Shown here: one piece after another, positions 1 through 5,881 of the stretch
How positions within the stretch are numbered: position 1 is the stretch's first letter
Layout of the letters: every line of letters begins with the position of its first letter
DNA from: Geobacter sp.
GTDB lineage: Bacteria; Desulfobacterota; Desulfuromonadia; Geobacterales; Geobacteraceae
Assembly (NCBI GenBank): GCA_003857395.1
Contig: RPRC01000242.1
Location: 1 to 8,742 of the forward strand
Direction: 5' to 3'
Length of the DNA stretch: 8,742 nucleotides
Program-made: the position numbers and the translations under genes
Notes under the pieces: generated by a model
What the model was told of the DNA's origin: nothing
Databases searched by the model: none
Seen by the model: the letters and a program-made list of their open reading frames with translations, nothing else

Positions 1-610
1 AGACGATGTATTTCTGGTCCCCCGCGGCGTTCCGGGCAAATTCCCACTTTCTACCGGTAGGGAAGCCAGCACCGCCCCGTCCTCTCAGGCCGGAGGCCTT
101 CACCTCTTCCAGCGTTTCCGCACTGTCCTTTTGCAGGGCCATGGCCAACGCCGCATACCCTTCGTGAAAGATATAATCTTCAATACGAAACGGGTTTATC
201 TCGCCGAGCAGTTCCGTTATCCTTCTTTCCTGGTTGGCAAAAAAAGGCATGGTGAGATCTACCCTGTTCGTATCGAGGATTTCCCCTTTCACCACGTGGC
301 TGCGCACGACCTCGGCGGCTTTCTTGCCGTCAAGATACCCGTACACGGTGAAGCCAAGCCCTTCCTGCTGGATCGAAATGTACGGCTCAATAAAACAGCA
401 CCCCATACAGCCGTGTTCCAGAACGAGAACATCGTCCCCACCGCAAGCCTTTAGTTCTTCGCGCACGGCGTCCAGCACCTTGCCTGAACCGGACGCATGA
501 CCGCATGTGGACCCGTAGACGATAATCCGCGTCTTGCTCTGGTCCTTTGCCCTGTCTTCCGCTATCTTTTTTCTCTGCCGTGAAAGCTCTTCAAATGTCT
601 GTATACGCAT
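1..610 (-). CDS. NuoF/HndC-like NADH-binding subunit, N-terminal part (runs off left edge)
   Basis: Starts at an ATG (608-610) 10 bp after the preceding gene, with AGAGGT as ribosome site, and stays open for 203 codons to the window edge; the C-terminal part is outside. Residues about 25-110 form a thioredoxin-like [2Fe-2S] ferredoxin domain with C36 and C68/C71/C72 (GCMGCCFIEP). The start of the flavoprotein domain follows, with the FMN-site motif GRGGAGFPTGRKW near residues 177-189. The family oxidises NAD(P)H via FMN and a [4Fe-4S] cluster (the NADH site and cluster cysteines would lie beyond the edge). The N-terminal ferredoxin domain is typical of HndC/HydB/FdsB-type diaphorase subunits of hydrogenases and formate dehydrogenases rather than classical complex I NuoF. 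The preceding NuoE/HndA partner fits. Which enzyme the module serves cannot be told here. Confidence 0.92.
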   Translation of the reverse strand, partial: MRIQTFEELSRQRKKIAEDRAKDQSKTRIIVYGSTCGHASGSGKVLDAVREELKACGGDDVLVLEHGCMGCCFIEPYISIQQEGLGFTVYGYLDGKKAAEVVRSHVVKGEILDTNRVDLTMPFFANQERRITELLGEINPFRIEDYIFHEGYAALAMALQKDSAETLEEVKASGLRGRGGAGFPTGRKWEFARNAAGDQKYIV

Positions 611-620
611 GGCAATACCT

Positions 621-1064
621 CTACTTGTATTTTTCCAGCACTGACGGAGTTTTATCGGGGGTCATACCGCCATACACGTCTCCGTCCACGGTAAGCACGG
701 GCCCAATGGCGCAACACCCTACGCACCTGACTTCTTCAAGGGAAAACCGGCGGTCCTCGCTGGTTTCTCCGGGATTGATTCCGTAATCCGCCCGAATCTT
801 GTCAATGAGCTTGCCCGCCCCCCTGACATAACAGGCAGTGCCCATGCAGACGGAAATCTGATGCCTGCCGGGAGGATTCGCCTTGAAAAAATTGTAGAAA
901 CTCACAATCCCATACACCTTGCTTACCGGTAGATGCAGATAATCGGCAACCGTTCGCTGCGAGTCCAGCGAAACATATCCGATACTGCTTTGAATTTCCT
1001 GAAGAATAGGAACCAGGTGTTTGGCCTCTTTTCCGAACTTCGCAAGTATTTGATCCATTTCCAT
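621..1064 (-). CDS. NuoE/HndA-like 24-kDa [2Fe-2S] subunit
   Basis: 147 aa, near the usual length for short NuoE/HndA proteins. An N-terminal helical region (residues 1-60, with the family-typical VYGIVSFYNFF) precedes a thioredoxin-like ferredoxin fold. The four expected cluster ligands are C73 and C78 (CMGTAC) and C114 and C118 (CVGCC, with an extra C117). The protein carries a [2Fe-2S] cluster next to the flavin subunit of NADH dehydrogenase or NADH-linked hydrogenase modules. The ATG at 1062-1064 follows GAAAGGCG about 10 nt upstream. The next gene (NuoF/HndC-like) begins 10 bp after this stop, so the two are surely co-transcribed. A promoter candidate lies about 85 bp upstream of the start. 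Being first in the transcript with only this partner visible, it fits an Hnd/Hyd/Fds diaphorase better than a full nuo operon, but genes beyond the left edge are unseen. Confidence 0.94.
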   Translation of the reverse strand: MEMDQILAKFGKEAKHLVPILQEIQSSIGYVSLDSQRTVADYLHLPVSKVYGIVSFYNFFKANPPGRHQISVCMGTACYVRGAGKLIDKIRADYGINPGETSEDRRFSLEEVRCVGCCAIGPVLTVDGDVYGGMTPDKTPSVLEKYK

Positions 1065-1148
1065 GCGCTTGTCGCCTTTCTTTTCTTGGTATCGCTTAAA
1101 AATCCATTGCGATGCATGTAATTGAATATCGGAATAAATAGATTAATT

Positions 1149-1184
1149 AGGTATATGTATAATACACCTATATGTATTTGGCAA
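1149..1184 (-). promoter_or_regulatory. Promoter and operator-like palindrome of the NuoE/NuoF-like pair
   Basis: On the minus strand a -35 like TTGCCA (1179-1184) is followed after exactly 17 bp by TATACA (1156-1161). An imperfect palindrome AGGTGTAT-N5-ATATACCT (1149-1169) covers the -10 box and the likely start site, the position of a repressor operator. The surrounding 1130-1210 is strongly AT-rich. Predicted transcripts would carry a leader of about 85 nt. The regulator is unknown; the site does not look like a Rex, FNR or Fur box. Confidence 0.5.
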
Positions 1185-1461
1185 GTTTTTTTATATTTTT
1201 TTCTTATGGGGAATTTGAACGGCGCTCAATCAGAAATTAGTGACCGCAAAAATCGTGGGATGCCCTTCACCGCAGAGCTTTACGACCGATCACGTGTCAA
1301 AATTAATTCCATCATTGAGATTCCAATGCCGGTAATTTCCGTGGTCAAATCAGCATTGGTAACGTCTTCTGCAACAACCGATCGGGAAGCCCGCCAATAA
1401 ATACGGCCGGCATTTTATTCTCACCTGCTCGCCCTGAGCATTGCCGGCGAGTCAATTTTTG
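1185..1461. other. Gene-free stretch between mrp and the NuoE-like gene
   Basis: No convincing gene. On the minus strand a frame of about 40 codons reads open to a TAA at 1280-1282 but lacks a start and SD in that frame; just upstream an ATG near 1409-1411 opens another frame for 22 codons (starting MPAVFIGGLPD). Joining the two would need a frameshift, so this may be the remnant of a small gene. A 6-bp inverted repeat CTCGCC/GGCGAG (1428-1451) lies just after the mrp stop but lacks a T-run in the mrp direction, so it is at best a weak terminator. Confidence 0.4.
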
Positions 1462-2502
1462 TTATTGCGTAATCTTTATAATTTTTTCTGCCATGACCTG
1501 AAAGATTCGACCCGGTTCGGAGTCCGGCGCCGAAACCATCAGCGGTACCCCCGAGTCGCCACCTTTTCCGATTTCCCTATCAAGGGGTATTTCCCCCAAC
1601 AAAGGCAAGCCGAACTCTTCGCTCAATTTTTTACCTCCACCCCGGCCAAAAATCTCAATCGGGTTTTCGGTATGACCACAGAAAAAATAGGACATGTTCT
1701 CGACCAATCCAATGATGCTGATGTTGAATTTGTTGAACAATTGGATGGACCGGCGGACATCGGCCAGAGCAACTTCCTGCGGTGTTGTCACCATCAGGAC
1801 ACTGGCATGAGGAATAGATTGCGCGACCGTAATGGAAGGGTCTCCCGTTCCCGGCGGAAGATCCACAACCAGATAATCCAGGTCCCCCCACATGACCTGG
1901 CCCAACAACTGGTTAATGGCTTTAGCAACAAGCGGACCTCTCCAAACGACCGGCTGGCCCTTTTCAGTAATCATGCCTAACGACATGATCCTGAGCCCGA
2001 ATTTTTCAACAGGAATCATCATCTGGTTTTCCCATTCCGGCGAATCATTGACTGCCAGCATAACCGGAACACTTGGTCCATAGACATCCGCATCGAGAAG
2101 GCCAACCCGTTTGCCCATTCCTGCCAAAGCGAGGGCTACATTTACCGCGATGGTAGTCTTGCCGACCCCACCCTTGCCGCTGGCAACAGCGACAACATGA
2201 CGCACCTTTCCCAAGCCGACCAAGGGGTGTTGCGGAAACAATCCCTGGAGGTCTTCCTTGCTCAAGGTAGTAAGCTGTATCTCCACTCCGGTGACACCGG
2301 TCAGTTCCCCAACCACTCGTCTGATCTCAGCAATCATGGCTTCTTTCTTCGGGCACTTTGAGGTGGTAAGAGCCAGGGTAAGCCTGACCAGGCTATTTTC
2401 CACGTGGATATCCCGAATCATGCCAAGATCCAGCAGGCTCTTTTTCAACTCCGGGTCCAGGACACCCTTTACCGCATCTCGAATTCTTTGTTCGTCTACC
2501 AT
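1462..2502 (-). CDS. mrp: Mrp/NBP35-family Fe-S cluster carrier ATPase
   Basis: 346 aa, full length for bacterial Mrp/ApbC. Residues 1-80 are the MIP18/DUF59 domain with its conserved cysteine (C50 in TTSKCP). Residues about 100-340 are the P-loop ATPase with the deviant Walker A SGKGGVGKTT (108-117), the switch LLDADVYGPS (135-144) and VVDLPPGTGD (212-221). The family binds a bridging [4Fe-4S] cluster in a homodimer and hands it to apo-enzymes in the cytoplasm. The cluster motif CxxC near the C-terminus is here CGHT (C275, T278), so the second cysteine is missing; such variants are known in the family, and C50 may contribute. The start is firm: ATG 2500-2502 with AGGAGG 9 nt before it. It is preceded by about 220 bp without a sure gene, so it probably has its own promoter. 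Confidence 0.96.
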   Translation of the reverse strand: MVDEQRIRDAVKGVLDPELKKSLLDLGMIRDIHVENSLVRLTLALTTSKCPKKEAMIAEIRRVVGELTGVTGVEIQLTTLSKEDLQGLFPQHPLVGLGKVRHVVAVASGKGGVGKTTIAVNVALALAGMGKRVGLLDADVYGPSVPVMLAVNDSPEWENQMMIPVEKFGLRIMSLGMITEKGQPVVWRGPLVAKAINQLLGQVMWGDLDYLVVDLPPGTGDPSITVAQSIPHASVLMVTTPQEVALADVRRSIQLFNKFNISIIGLVENMSYFFCGHTENPIEIFGRGGGKKLSEEFGLPLLGEIPLDREIGKGGDSGVPLMVSAPDSEPGRIFQVMAEKIIKITQ

Positions 2503-2515
2503 GGCGACGCTCCTC

Positions 2516-2611
2516 CTACCCTGCCGGTTCCCTTGGTGCTGTTTCAGCTACTATCCCGGGAACACCAGTTTCAGTCTCCCCGGGTTTCCTGCGGCATTTC
2601 TCCAGACACAT
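2516..2611 (-). CDS. Possible 31-aa cysteine-containing peptide upstream of mrp
   Basis: An ATG at 2609-2611, preceded by GGAAGG at about 8 nt, opens 31 codons starting MCLEKCRRKPGETETG and ending at a TAG (2516-2518) that directly abuts the mrp ribosome site. This layout would allow translational coupling to mrp. Cysteine-rich short N-terminal stretches are known on some Mrp proteins, which makes a separate mini-protein conceivable. However the stretch is short, has no motif I recognise beyond CxxxC, and other frames here are also open, so it may be chance. The rest of 2503-2721 holds nothing else I can support. Confidence 0.2.
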   Translation of the reverse strand: MCLEKCRRKPGETETGVPGIVAETAPREPAG

Positions 2612-2721
2612 GCATTCGCCCTTCCGGCGTTCTCCAGTAGAGCCATCCAGAAGGAAAATCGGTCAACTGCTGAACATCTCTTGAGTATTGATCAATGTCC
2701 GCATGCTGTCATGTTACGTTG

Positions 2722-2940
2722 TCATACCCCTGATAACGACAAAAGCTCCTTTACCCCGGCCCGCACTCCAAGTGGAGCCGCAAAGCGGCCGGTTCCGACC
2801 CTAATCTCCAAACCGTTCCCCGCGCATGGCAGCAGCGCCCGAACCTCCAGCAGTTCGGAGTAATAGGCCGGGGCATGTGTGGCGAACCACTCTTCGTAGC
2901 GAAGGAGGTGTTGGTCGAAAACGACATTACGGTGCGTCAC
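2722..2940 (-). pseudogene. Truncated class I SAM-dependent methyltransferase
   Basis: 72 codons with a GTG start (2938-2940) that overlaps the aminotransferase stop as GTGA; AAGGAG sits 5 nt upstream inside the aminotransferase end, so coupling of the two genes was once intact. Residues 1-63 resemble the start of small class I methyltransferases: an N-terminal helix pair (FDQHLLRYEEWF, YYSELLEVRALLP) and motif I as LEIRVGTGRFA near residues 44-54, where the family usually has LEIGxGTG (G to R at the fourth place). After GVRAGV (about position 2751) the frame continues with nine unrelated residues to a stop, and no methyltransferase sequence follows in any minus frame down to mrp. Intact homologues run to about 200 residues, so this is a 3'-deleted remnant. 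Its target is unknown. Confidence 0.75.
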
Positions 2941-3938
2941 AGCAGCTCCTTGATGGCCGCGATGAAGTGTATGTTGTCTTCAGGCAGTGCGGTAGTAATG
3001 CGCATGAAGCCCGGTCCCAGCAGCGGATCGCGCAGGGGCTTGATGAGTATACCCCGCTCTTTCAGGCGTTCAGCCACCTCGCCGGCATCGTGGGGAGCAA
3101 AATCCGCCAGGAAAAAGTAGGTTTCCGAGGGAAAGGTACGTACCCCAAGGGCTCGCAGTTCGGCAGCAAGCTGCCCGGCCCAAGTGCGTAACTGTATTGC
3201 CCTGTCGCGAATTTTCTCCTCGTGCAGCAGGGTTGCCAGGGCAGCGGCCTGGCTGGGCCGGGCCAGCGGATAGGCGTCGTTGTGGGTGTTGAGATCGTCC
3301 GCCAGGACCTCGGGAAGGACGGCATAGCCGACGCGGAATCCGGCCAGGCTGTGGGCCTTGGAGAGGGTGCGCGTCACCAGCAGGTTGCGGTACTGGGGTA
3401 CCATCTGGGCGACGGACTCTCCTCCCATGCCGATGAACGCCTCGTCCACGAGGAAATGCGTATCCGGATAACGCACAAGGAGTTCCGGCAGGGGAGACAT
3501 GTCAAAGACCCCGCCGTTGGGGTTATTGGGGTTCACGATCGCTACCAGCGTCGTACCATCGGGAACGGCAAGAGCGGCAAGATCAAAGGCAAAGTCACGC
3601 TCCGGCGGCAGTCGGGTTTCAGTATAGCTTCGTGCAATCTCCGGGAACAGCACATAGGTGGGAGTCAGCAGGTGGACCCGCTGTCCAAGCCGATCGAACA
3701 GCTGGCGCAGGATCAGCTCGGAACCGGCGTTGATGTGGATCAGCCGCTCCGGTACCCCGATGCTTTCACTGAGAAAGCGGCGCAGGGGTTCTGAATATGG
3801 CTCGGTGTAGTAATTGCCGAAAGGCGCCTCCGCCTGGGCGGCGGTAATTGCTTCCTCGATGGGGGGAAGCGGGTTCTCGCAGAGTAATAGTTTTAGACCG
3901 CCGAATGTTCCTCCGCCTTTTTCAAGAATTGATGTCAT
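2937..3938 (-). CDS. HisC-like PLP-dependent aminotransferase (class I/II)
   Basis: 333 aa, slightly shorter than HisC (about 350). Fold-type I PLP enzyme: the N-terminal substrate strand LKLLLCENPLPP (15-26), Y43/Y44, the NPNNPNG motif (136-142), D165 in FLVDEAF (pairs with the PLP nitrogen), the Schiff-base lysine K194 in TLSKAHSLAG, R202 in GFRVGYA (phosphate contact) and R313 in FMRIT (substrate carboxylate). These mark the histidinol-phosphate aminotransferase / threonine-phosphate decarboxylase (CobD) group, but the substrate cannot be fixed and no his or cob genes are adjacent. The ATG at 3936-3938 follows GAAGGAGG by 7 nt. The leader shows a hairpin (GGGAGCC with GGCTCatCCC, 3962-3987). 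It overlaps a broken methyltransferase gene by 4 bp, so the pair was once a two-gene unit. MITE copy A lies about 80 bp upstream of the start and may have displaced or supplied promoter sequence. Confidence 0.92.
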   Translation of the reverse strand: MTSILEKGGGTFGGLKLLLCENPLPPIEEAITAAQAEAPFGNYYTEPYSEPLRRFLSESIGVPERLIHINAGSELILRQLFDRLGQRVHLLTPTYVLFPEIARSYTETRLPPERDFAFDLAALAVPDGTTLVAIVNPNNPNGGVFDMSPLPELLVRYPDTHFLVDEAFIGMGGESVAQMVPQYRNLLVTRTLSKAHSLAGFRVGYAVLPEVLADDLNTHNDAYPLARPSQAAALATLLHEEKIRDRAIQLRTWAGQLAAELRALGVRTFPSETYFFLADFAPHDAGEVAERLKERGILIKPLRDPLLGPGFMRITTALPEDNIHFIAAIKELL

Positions 3939-4017
3939 TGCCGTGCCTCCTTCTAACCGAAGGGATGAGCCTTTTCCATCGGCTCCCTTGACCGGTGGCA
4001 GGAAGTAAAAACGCCTA

Positions 4018-4179
4018 GGAGTCTGTCGGACTTAGGAAATCAAAGCGAAAATTCGGCTGGGCGAAAACAGATTTTGTCGATTTTGCAGGGTAATAGTTGT
4101 TCTATTACCCAAAAAAGCGTCGAAATATGAACCGTCCAGATGAATTTGCAGCAGATTTGCCCTAAGACCGACAGTCTCC
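4018..4179. mobile_element. MITE-like element, copy A (162 bp)
   Basis: Terminal inverted repeats GGAGTCTGTCGGACTTAGG (left) and CCTAAGACCGACAGTCTCC (right) match at 17 of 19 positions and are flanked on both sides by TA (4016-4017 and 4180-4181), as expected for a TA target duplication. A weaker match extends further inward. The centre holds a perfect hairpin GGGTAATAG-TTGTT-CTATTACCC (4088-4110). No open frame of useful length, so it would need a transposase in trans. A second copy of identical length lies at 7884-8045, about 90% identical by eye. The parent insertion sequence is not identified. Together with its flanks it fills the 303 bp between the ZIP gene and the aminotransferase; the other bases there (3939-4015, 4182-4241) show only the aminotransferase leader hairpin. 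Confidence 0.82.
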
Positions 4180-4241
4180 TACTGCTATCCCTGACATGAA
4201 AAATGATCCATCAGGCCCCAAGGCCCGCGCTTCGACTCTGC

Positions 4242-4973
4242 CTATGCTTTGGAAAGAACTATTACCACGGCAACCGCAATGCCGGCAATAAATGCGATTA
4301 TGCTGTATTTCTTTGGCTCTTTTTCCGCCTGGGGCAAAAGATGCGTGGCACCCACATAAATCAGTGCCCCCGCTGACACTGCCAGAAGCGCCCCGAGAAT
4401 CGAACTGTCGATGCGGCTGATACATGGATATGACACAAGCATCCCGAGCGGCGTGGTCAGGGCAGCGGCCAGAAAGGAGAGCCGCAGCGACTTGCTCTCA
4501 CTGAATCCGCCTTTGAGCAGAAGCAGATAGGTAATGATACCTTCGGGGAATTCATGGAGCACCATGCCGATGGTGGCCAGTATGCCGGTAAAGATGCTGA
4601 CGCTGAAAGCAATGGAATACACGAACCCATCGATGAATGAATGGAAACCAATCCCGAGCAGGGGCACAAGACCGATGCCATACTGCCCGTCTGGATTCCT
4701 TTCACAGATGAATGCGGTAATGAAGCGGTTGAAAAGGTGCATGCCGAAGTACCCGGCAAGCAGATAGACCGGGGCACGGGCATTCATCGCGAATGATCTG
4801 GGAACAATGTGCATGAAGGAGGCGGAAATAAGAACCCCGGCCGCAAAACTGACAAAATAGATGGTGTTCCGCCGGCCCCACTCACCAAAGTGGCGAATGG
4901 TGTAAATGCCTGCTGACGTGACCGCCGCGGCCAGTATGCTGGAGGTCAGGGCAATCGAAAAACCATCAGCCAT
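4242..4973 (-). CDS. ZIP-family divalent metal transporter
   Basis: 243 aa, almost entirely hydrophobic, with about eight membrane segments (roughly 6-26, 36-56, 67-90, 98-123, 128-152, 165-182, 190-210, 222-241). Segment IV carries the ZIP signature HSFIDG (H111, D115) and segment V HEFPEG (H140, E141, E144), which form the binuclear metal site; H55 and H211 are further candidate ligands. ZIP proteins bring Zn2+, Fe2+ or related ions into the cytoplasm; the metal cannot be chosen from sequence alone. There is no long histidine-rich cytoplasmic loop as in many ZIPs; the charged stretch EKEPKK near 217-222 is the main hydrophilic segment. ATG 4971-4973 has AAGGAGG 5 nt upstream and sits 21 bp after the peroxiredoxin stop, so both are probably one transcript. 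Downstream there is only a short hairpin with a T-run (about 4199-4213), a weak terminator candidate. Confidence 0.93.
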   Translation of the reverse strand: MADGFSIALTSSILAAAVTSAGIYTIRHFGEWGRRNTIYFVSFAAGVLISASFMHIVPRSFAMNARAPVYLLAGYFGMHLFNRFITAFICERNPDGQYGIGLVPLLGIGFHSFIDGFVYSIAFSVSIFTGILATIGMVLHEFPEGIITYLLLLKGGFSESKSLRLSFLAAALTTPLGMLVSYPCISRIDSSILGALLAVSAGALIYVGATHLLPQAEKEPKKYSIIAFIAGIAVAVVIVLSKA

Positions 4974-4994
4974 TACCGCCTCCTTCAGCCATCT

Positions 4995-5714
4995 CTAGTC
5001 GGATTCCATCTCGGTTTTCCAGACTTCCCACACCCTGCCCACAAGCTCCGGACCGGGTTTGAGGGTCATTTTTCCCGGCTTCCAGCCTGACGGGGTTGCC
5101 TCGGCACCCTTACTCTCTCTCACCAACTGGAAGGCCTGGATCTGGCGCAAGGTTTCCGCAACATGCCTGCCGACAGGTGGTGTAAGAACTTCGAATGCCT
5201 GAATTACCCCTTCGGGATCGATGATAAATCTGCCCCGGTTTTCAACCCCGGCATCATCGTCATACACGCCAAACGCAGACCCGACCTTGCCGCCACCGTC
5301 TGACAGCATCGGGAAGGGAATACCGCCCTTCACCATTTTCGACAGTTCGTTATCGTCCCACATCTTGTGGACAAAGACACTGTCGACACTCATCGACAAC
5401 ACCTCAACGCCGAGCTTCCTGAAATCCTCGTAACGAGCGGCGACCGCCGCTATCTCGGTTGCTCAGACAAAGGTGAAGTCACCCGGATAGAGACAGAGAA
5501 CAACCCATTTGCCCAAATGCTCCGACAGCTTCACGGAGGTGAACTCCCCTTTGTGATACGCGGGAGCAACAAAGTCCGGGGCCGGTTTTCCTACCTGGAT
5601 CATTTTTCTTACCTCCTTTTGCGTTTGCGCTTCATGTTGCTGCTGCGTTGCCTCCGCCTGCCCGACCAGTCCGCCGGTCGGACGAGCACACCCTACCTTC
5701 GGTTTTTCCGCCAT
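4995..5714 (-). CDS. prxU: Selenocysteine-containing peroxiredoxin (in-frame TGA = Sec84)
   Basis: A single 239-residue protein if the TGA at 5463-5465 is read as selenocysteine. The TGA is flanked by PGDFTFV before and ATEI after; typical 2-Cys peroxiredoxins have PxDFTFVCPTE here, so the TGA replaces the peroxidatic cysteine (P77, T81, U84, catalytic R160 in ENRGRFIID). Both sides keep full peroxiredoxin sequence in the same frame, and a SECIS-like hairpin follows. The enzyme would reduce hydrogen peroxide or organic peroxides in the cytoplasm. The usual C-terminal resolving cysteine (VCPxGW) is absent: the sequence is ATPSGWKPG with T207. The only other cysteines are C9 in the N-terminal extension ([10 protein letters not shown]) and C74. 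Residues 1-37 precede the canonical start [11 protein letters not shown] (M38, position 5603); both ATGs have strong SD sites, and the longer form is chosen because its reading frame and SD are intact and continuous. A ZIP transporter follows 21 bp downstream. Confidence 0.9.
5432..5465 (-). promoter_or_regulatory. Bacterial SECIS element for Sec84
   Basis: Starts at the UGA codon. Seventeen nt after the UGA comes the loop of a perfect 6-bp stem AGCGGC-GGUC-GCCGCU (5436-5451), with the unpaired AGAU and a lower helix AAC(C)G/CGUU below it. The GGUC apical loop and UGA-to-loop spacing closely match the E. coli fdhF SECIS (GGUC loop, 18 nt by my count), and the U just under the stem is placed like the bulged U that SelB recognises. 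Folding was done by eye. Confidence 0.75.
5601..5620 (-). promoter_or_regulatory. Internal ribosome site and alternative start of the peroxiredoxin
   Basis: AAAAGGAGG followed by 8 nt and ATG (5601-5603, M38) within the coding sequence. Translation from here gives a 202-residue protein with the standard peroxiredoxin N-terminus. The upstream start (5712-5714) has an equally good AAGGAGG at 6 nt. Both forms may be made, or one of the two may be the only true start. Confidence 0.5.
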
Positions 5715-5841
5715 AATTTACCTCCTTGTGCGATCTGTGGATGCGAAGCTTTCTCATGCTTTCCGCCAGGTAACGAAACCTGTTCTTACCATGGTATCAG
5801 AAATAAAAAGCTTTGCATCACGCTTGGAAATCTGGACTGTT

Positions 5842-5872
5842 CACTGAGCAAAAACACATTTTTGCAACAGTG
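5842..5872 (-). terminator. Hairpin terminator after the IscU-like gene
   Basis: Begins about 10 nt after the stop of the scaffold gene: outer arms CACT/AGTG, inner perfect stem GCAAAAA-TGTG-TTTTTGC. The T-run is inside the 3' arm rather than after it, and the structure is nearly symmetric. It probably ends the zinc ribbon-CDF-IscU transcript. The remainder of 5715-5841 is the upstream region of the peroxiredoxin; only a poor promoter match (an extended -10 TGATACCAT around 5785-5795) is visible there. Confidence 0.4.
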
Positions 5873-5881
5873 TGGACGCTG

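Noticed and set aside
1122..1400. Plus-strand frame of 92 codons in the mrp/NuoE intergenic region
   Set aside because: TTG start in an AT-rich promoter region, no SD, no recognisable domain, and opposite to all other genes.
1428..1451. Inverted repeat CTCGCC/GGCGAG as mrp terminator
   Set aside because: Stem is only 6 bp with a 12-nt loop and no T-run follows on the minus strand.
2258..2863. Plus-strand frame of about 200 codons
   Set aside because: Lies antisense to mrp and the methyltransferase remnant, low-complexity serine/proline-rich composition typical of a shadow frame.
3222..3794. Plus-strand frame of 190 codons antisense to the aminotransferase
   Set aside because: Entirely inside a well-supported gene; no domain of its own.
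4995..5714. Peroxiredoxin read as a pseudogene with a nonsense mutation
   Set aside because: The TGA is precisely at the catalytic residue, both flanks are intact in one frame, and a SECIS-like hairpin follows at the right distance; a random nonsense mutation would not explain this.
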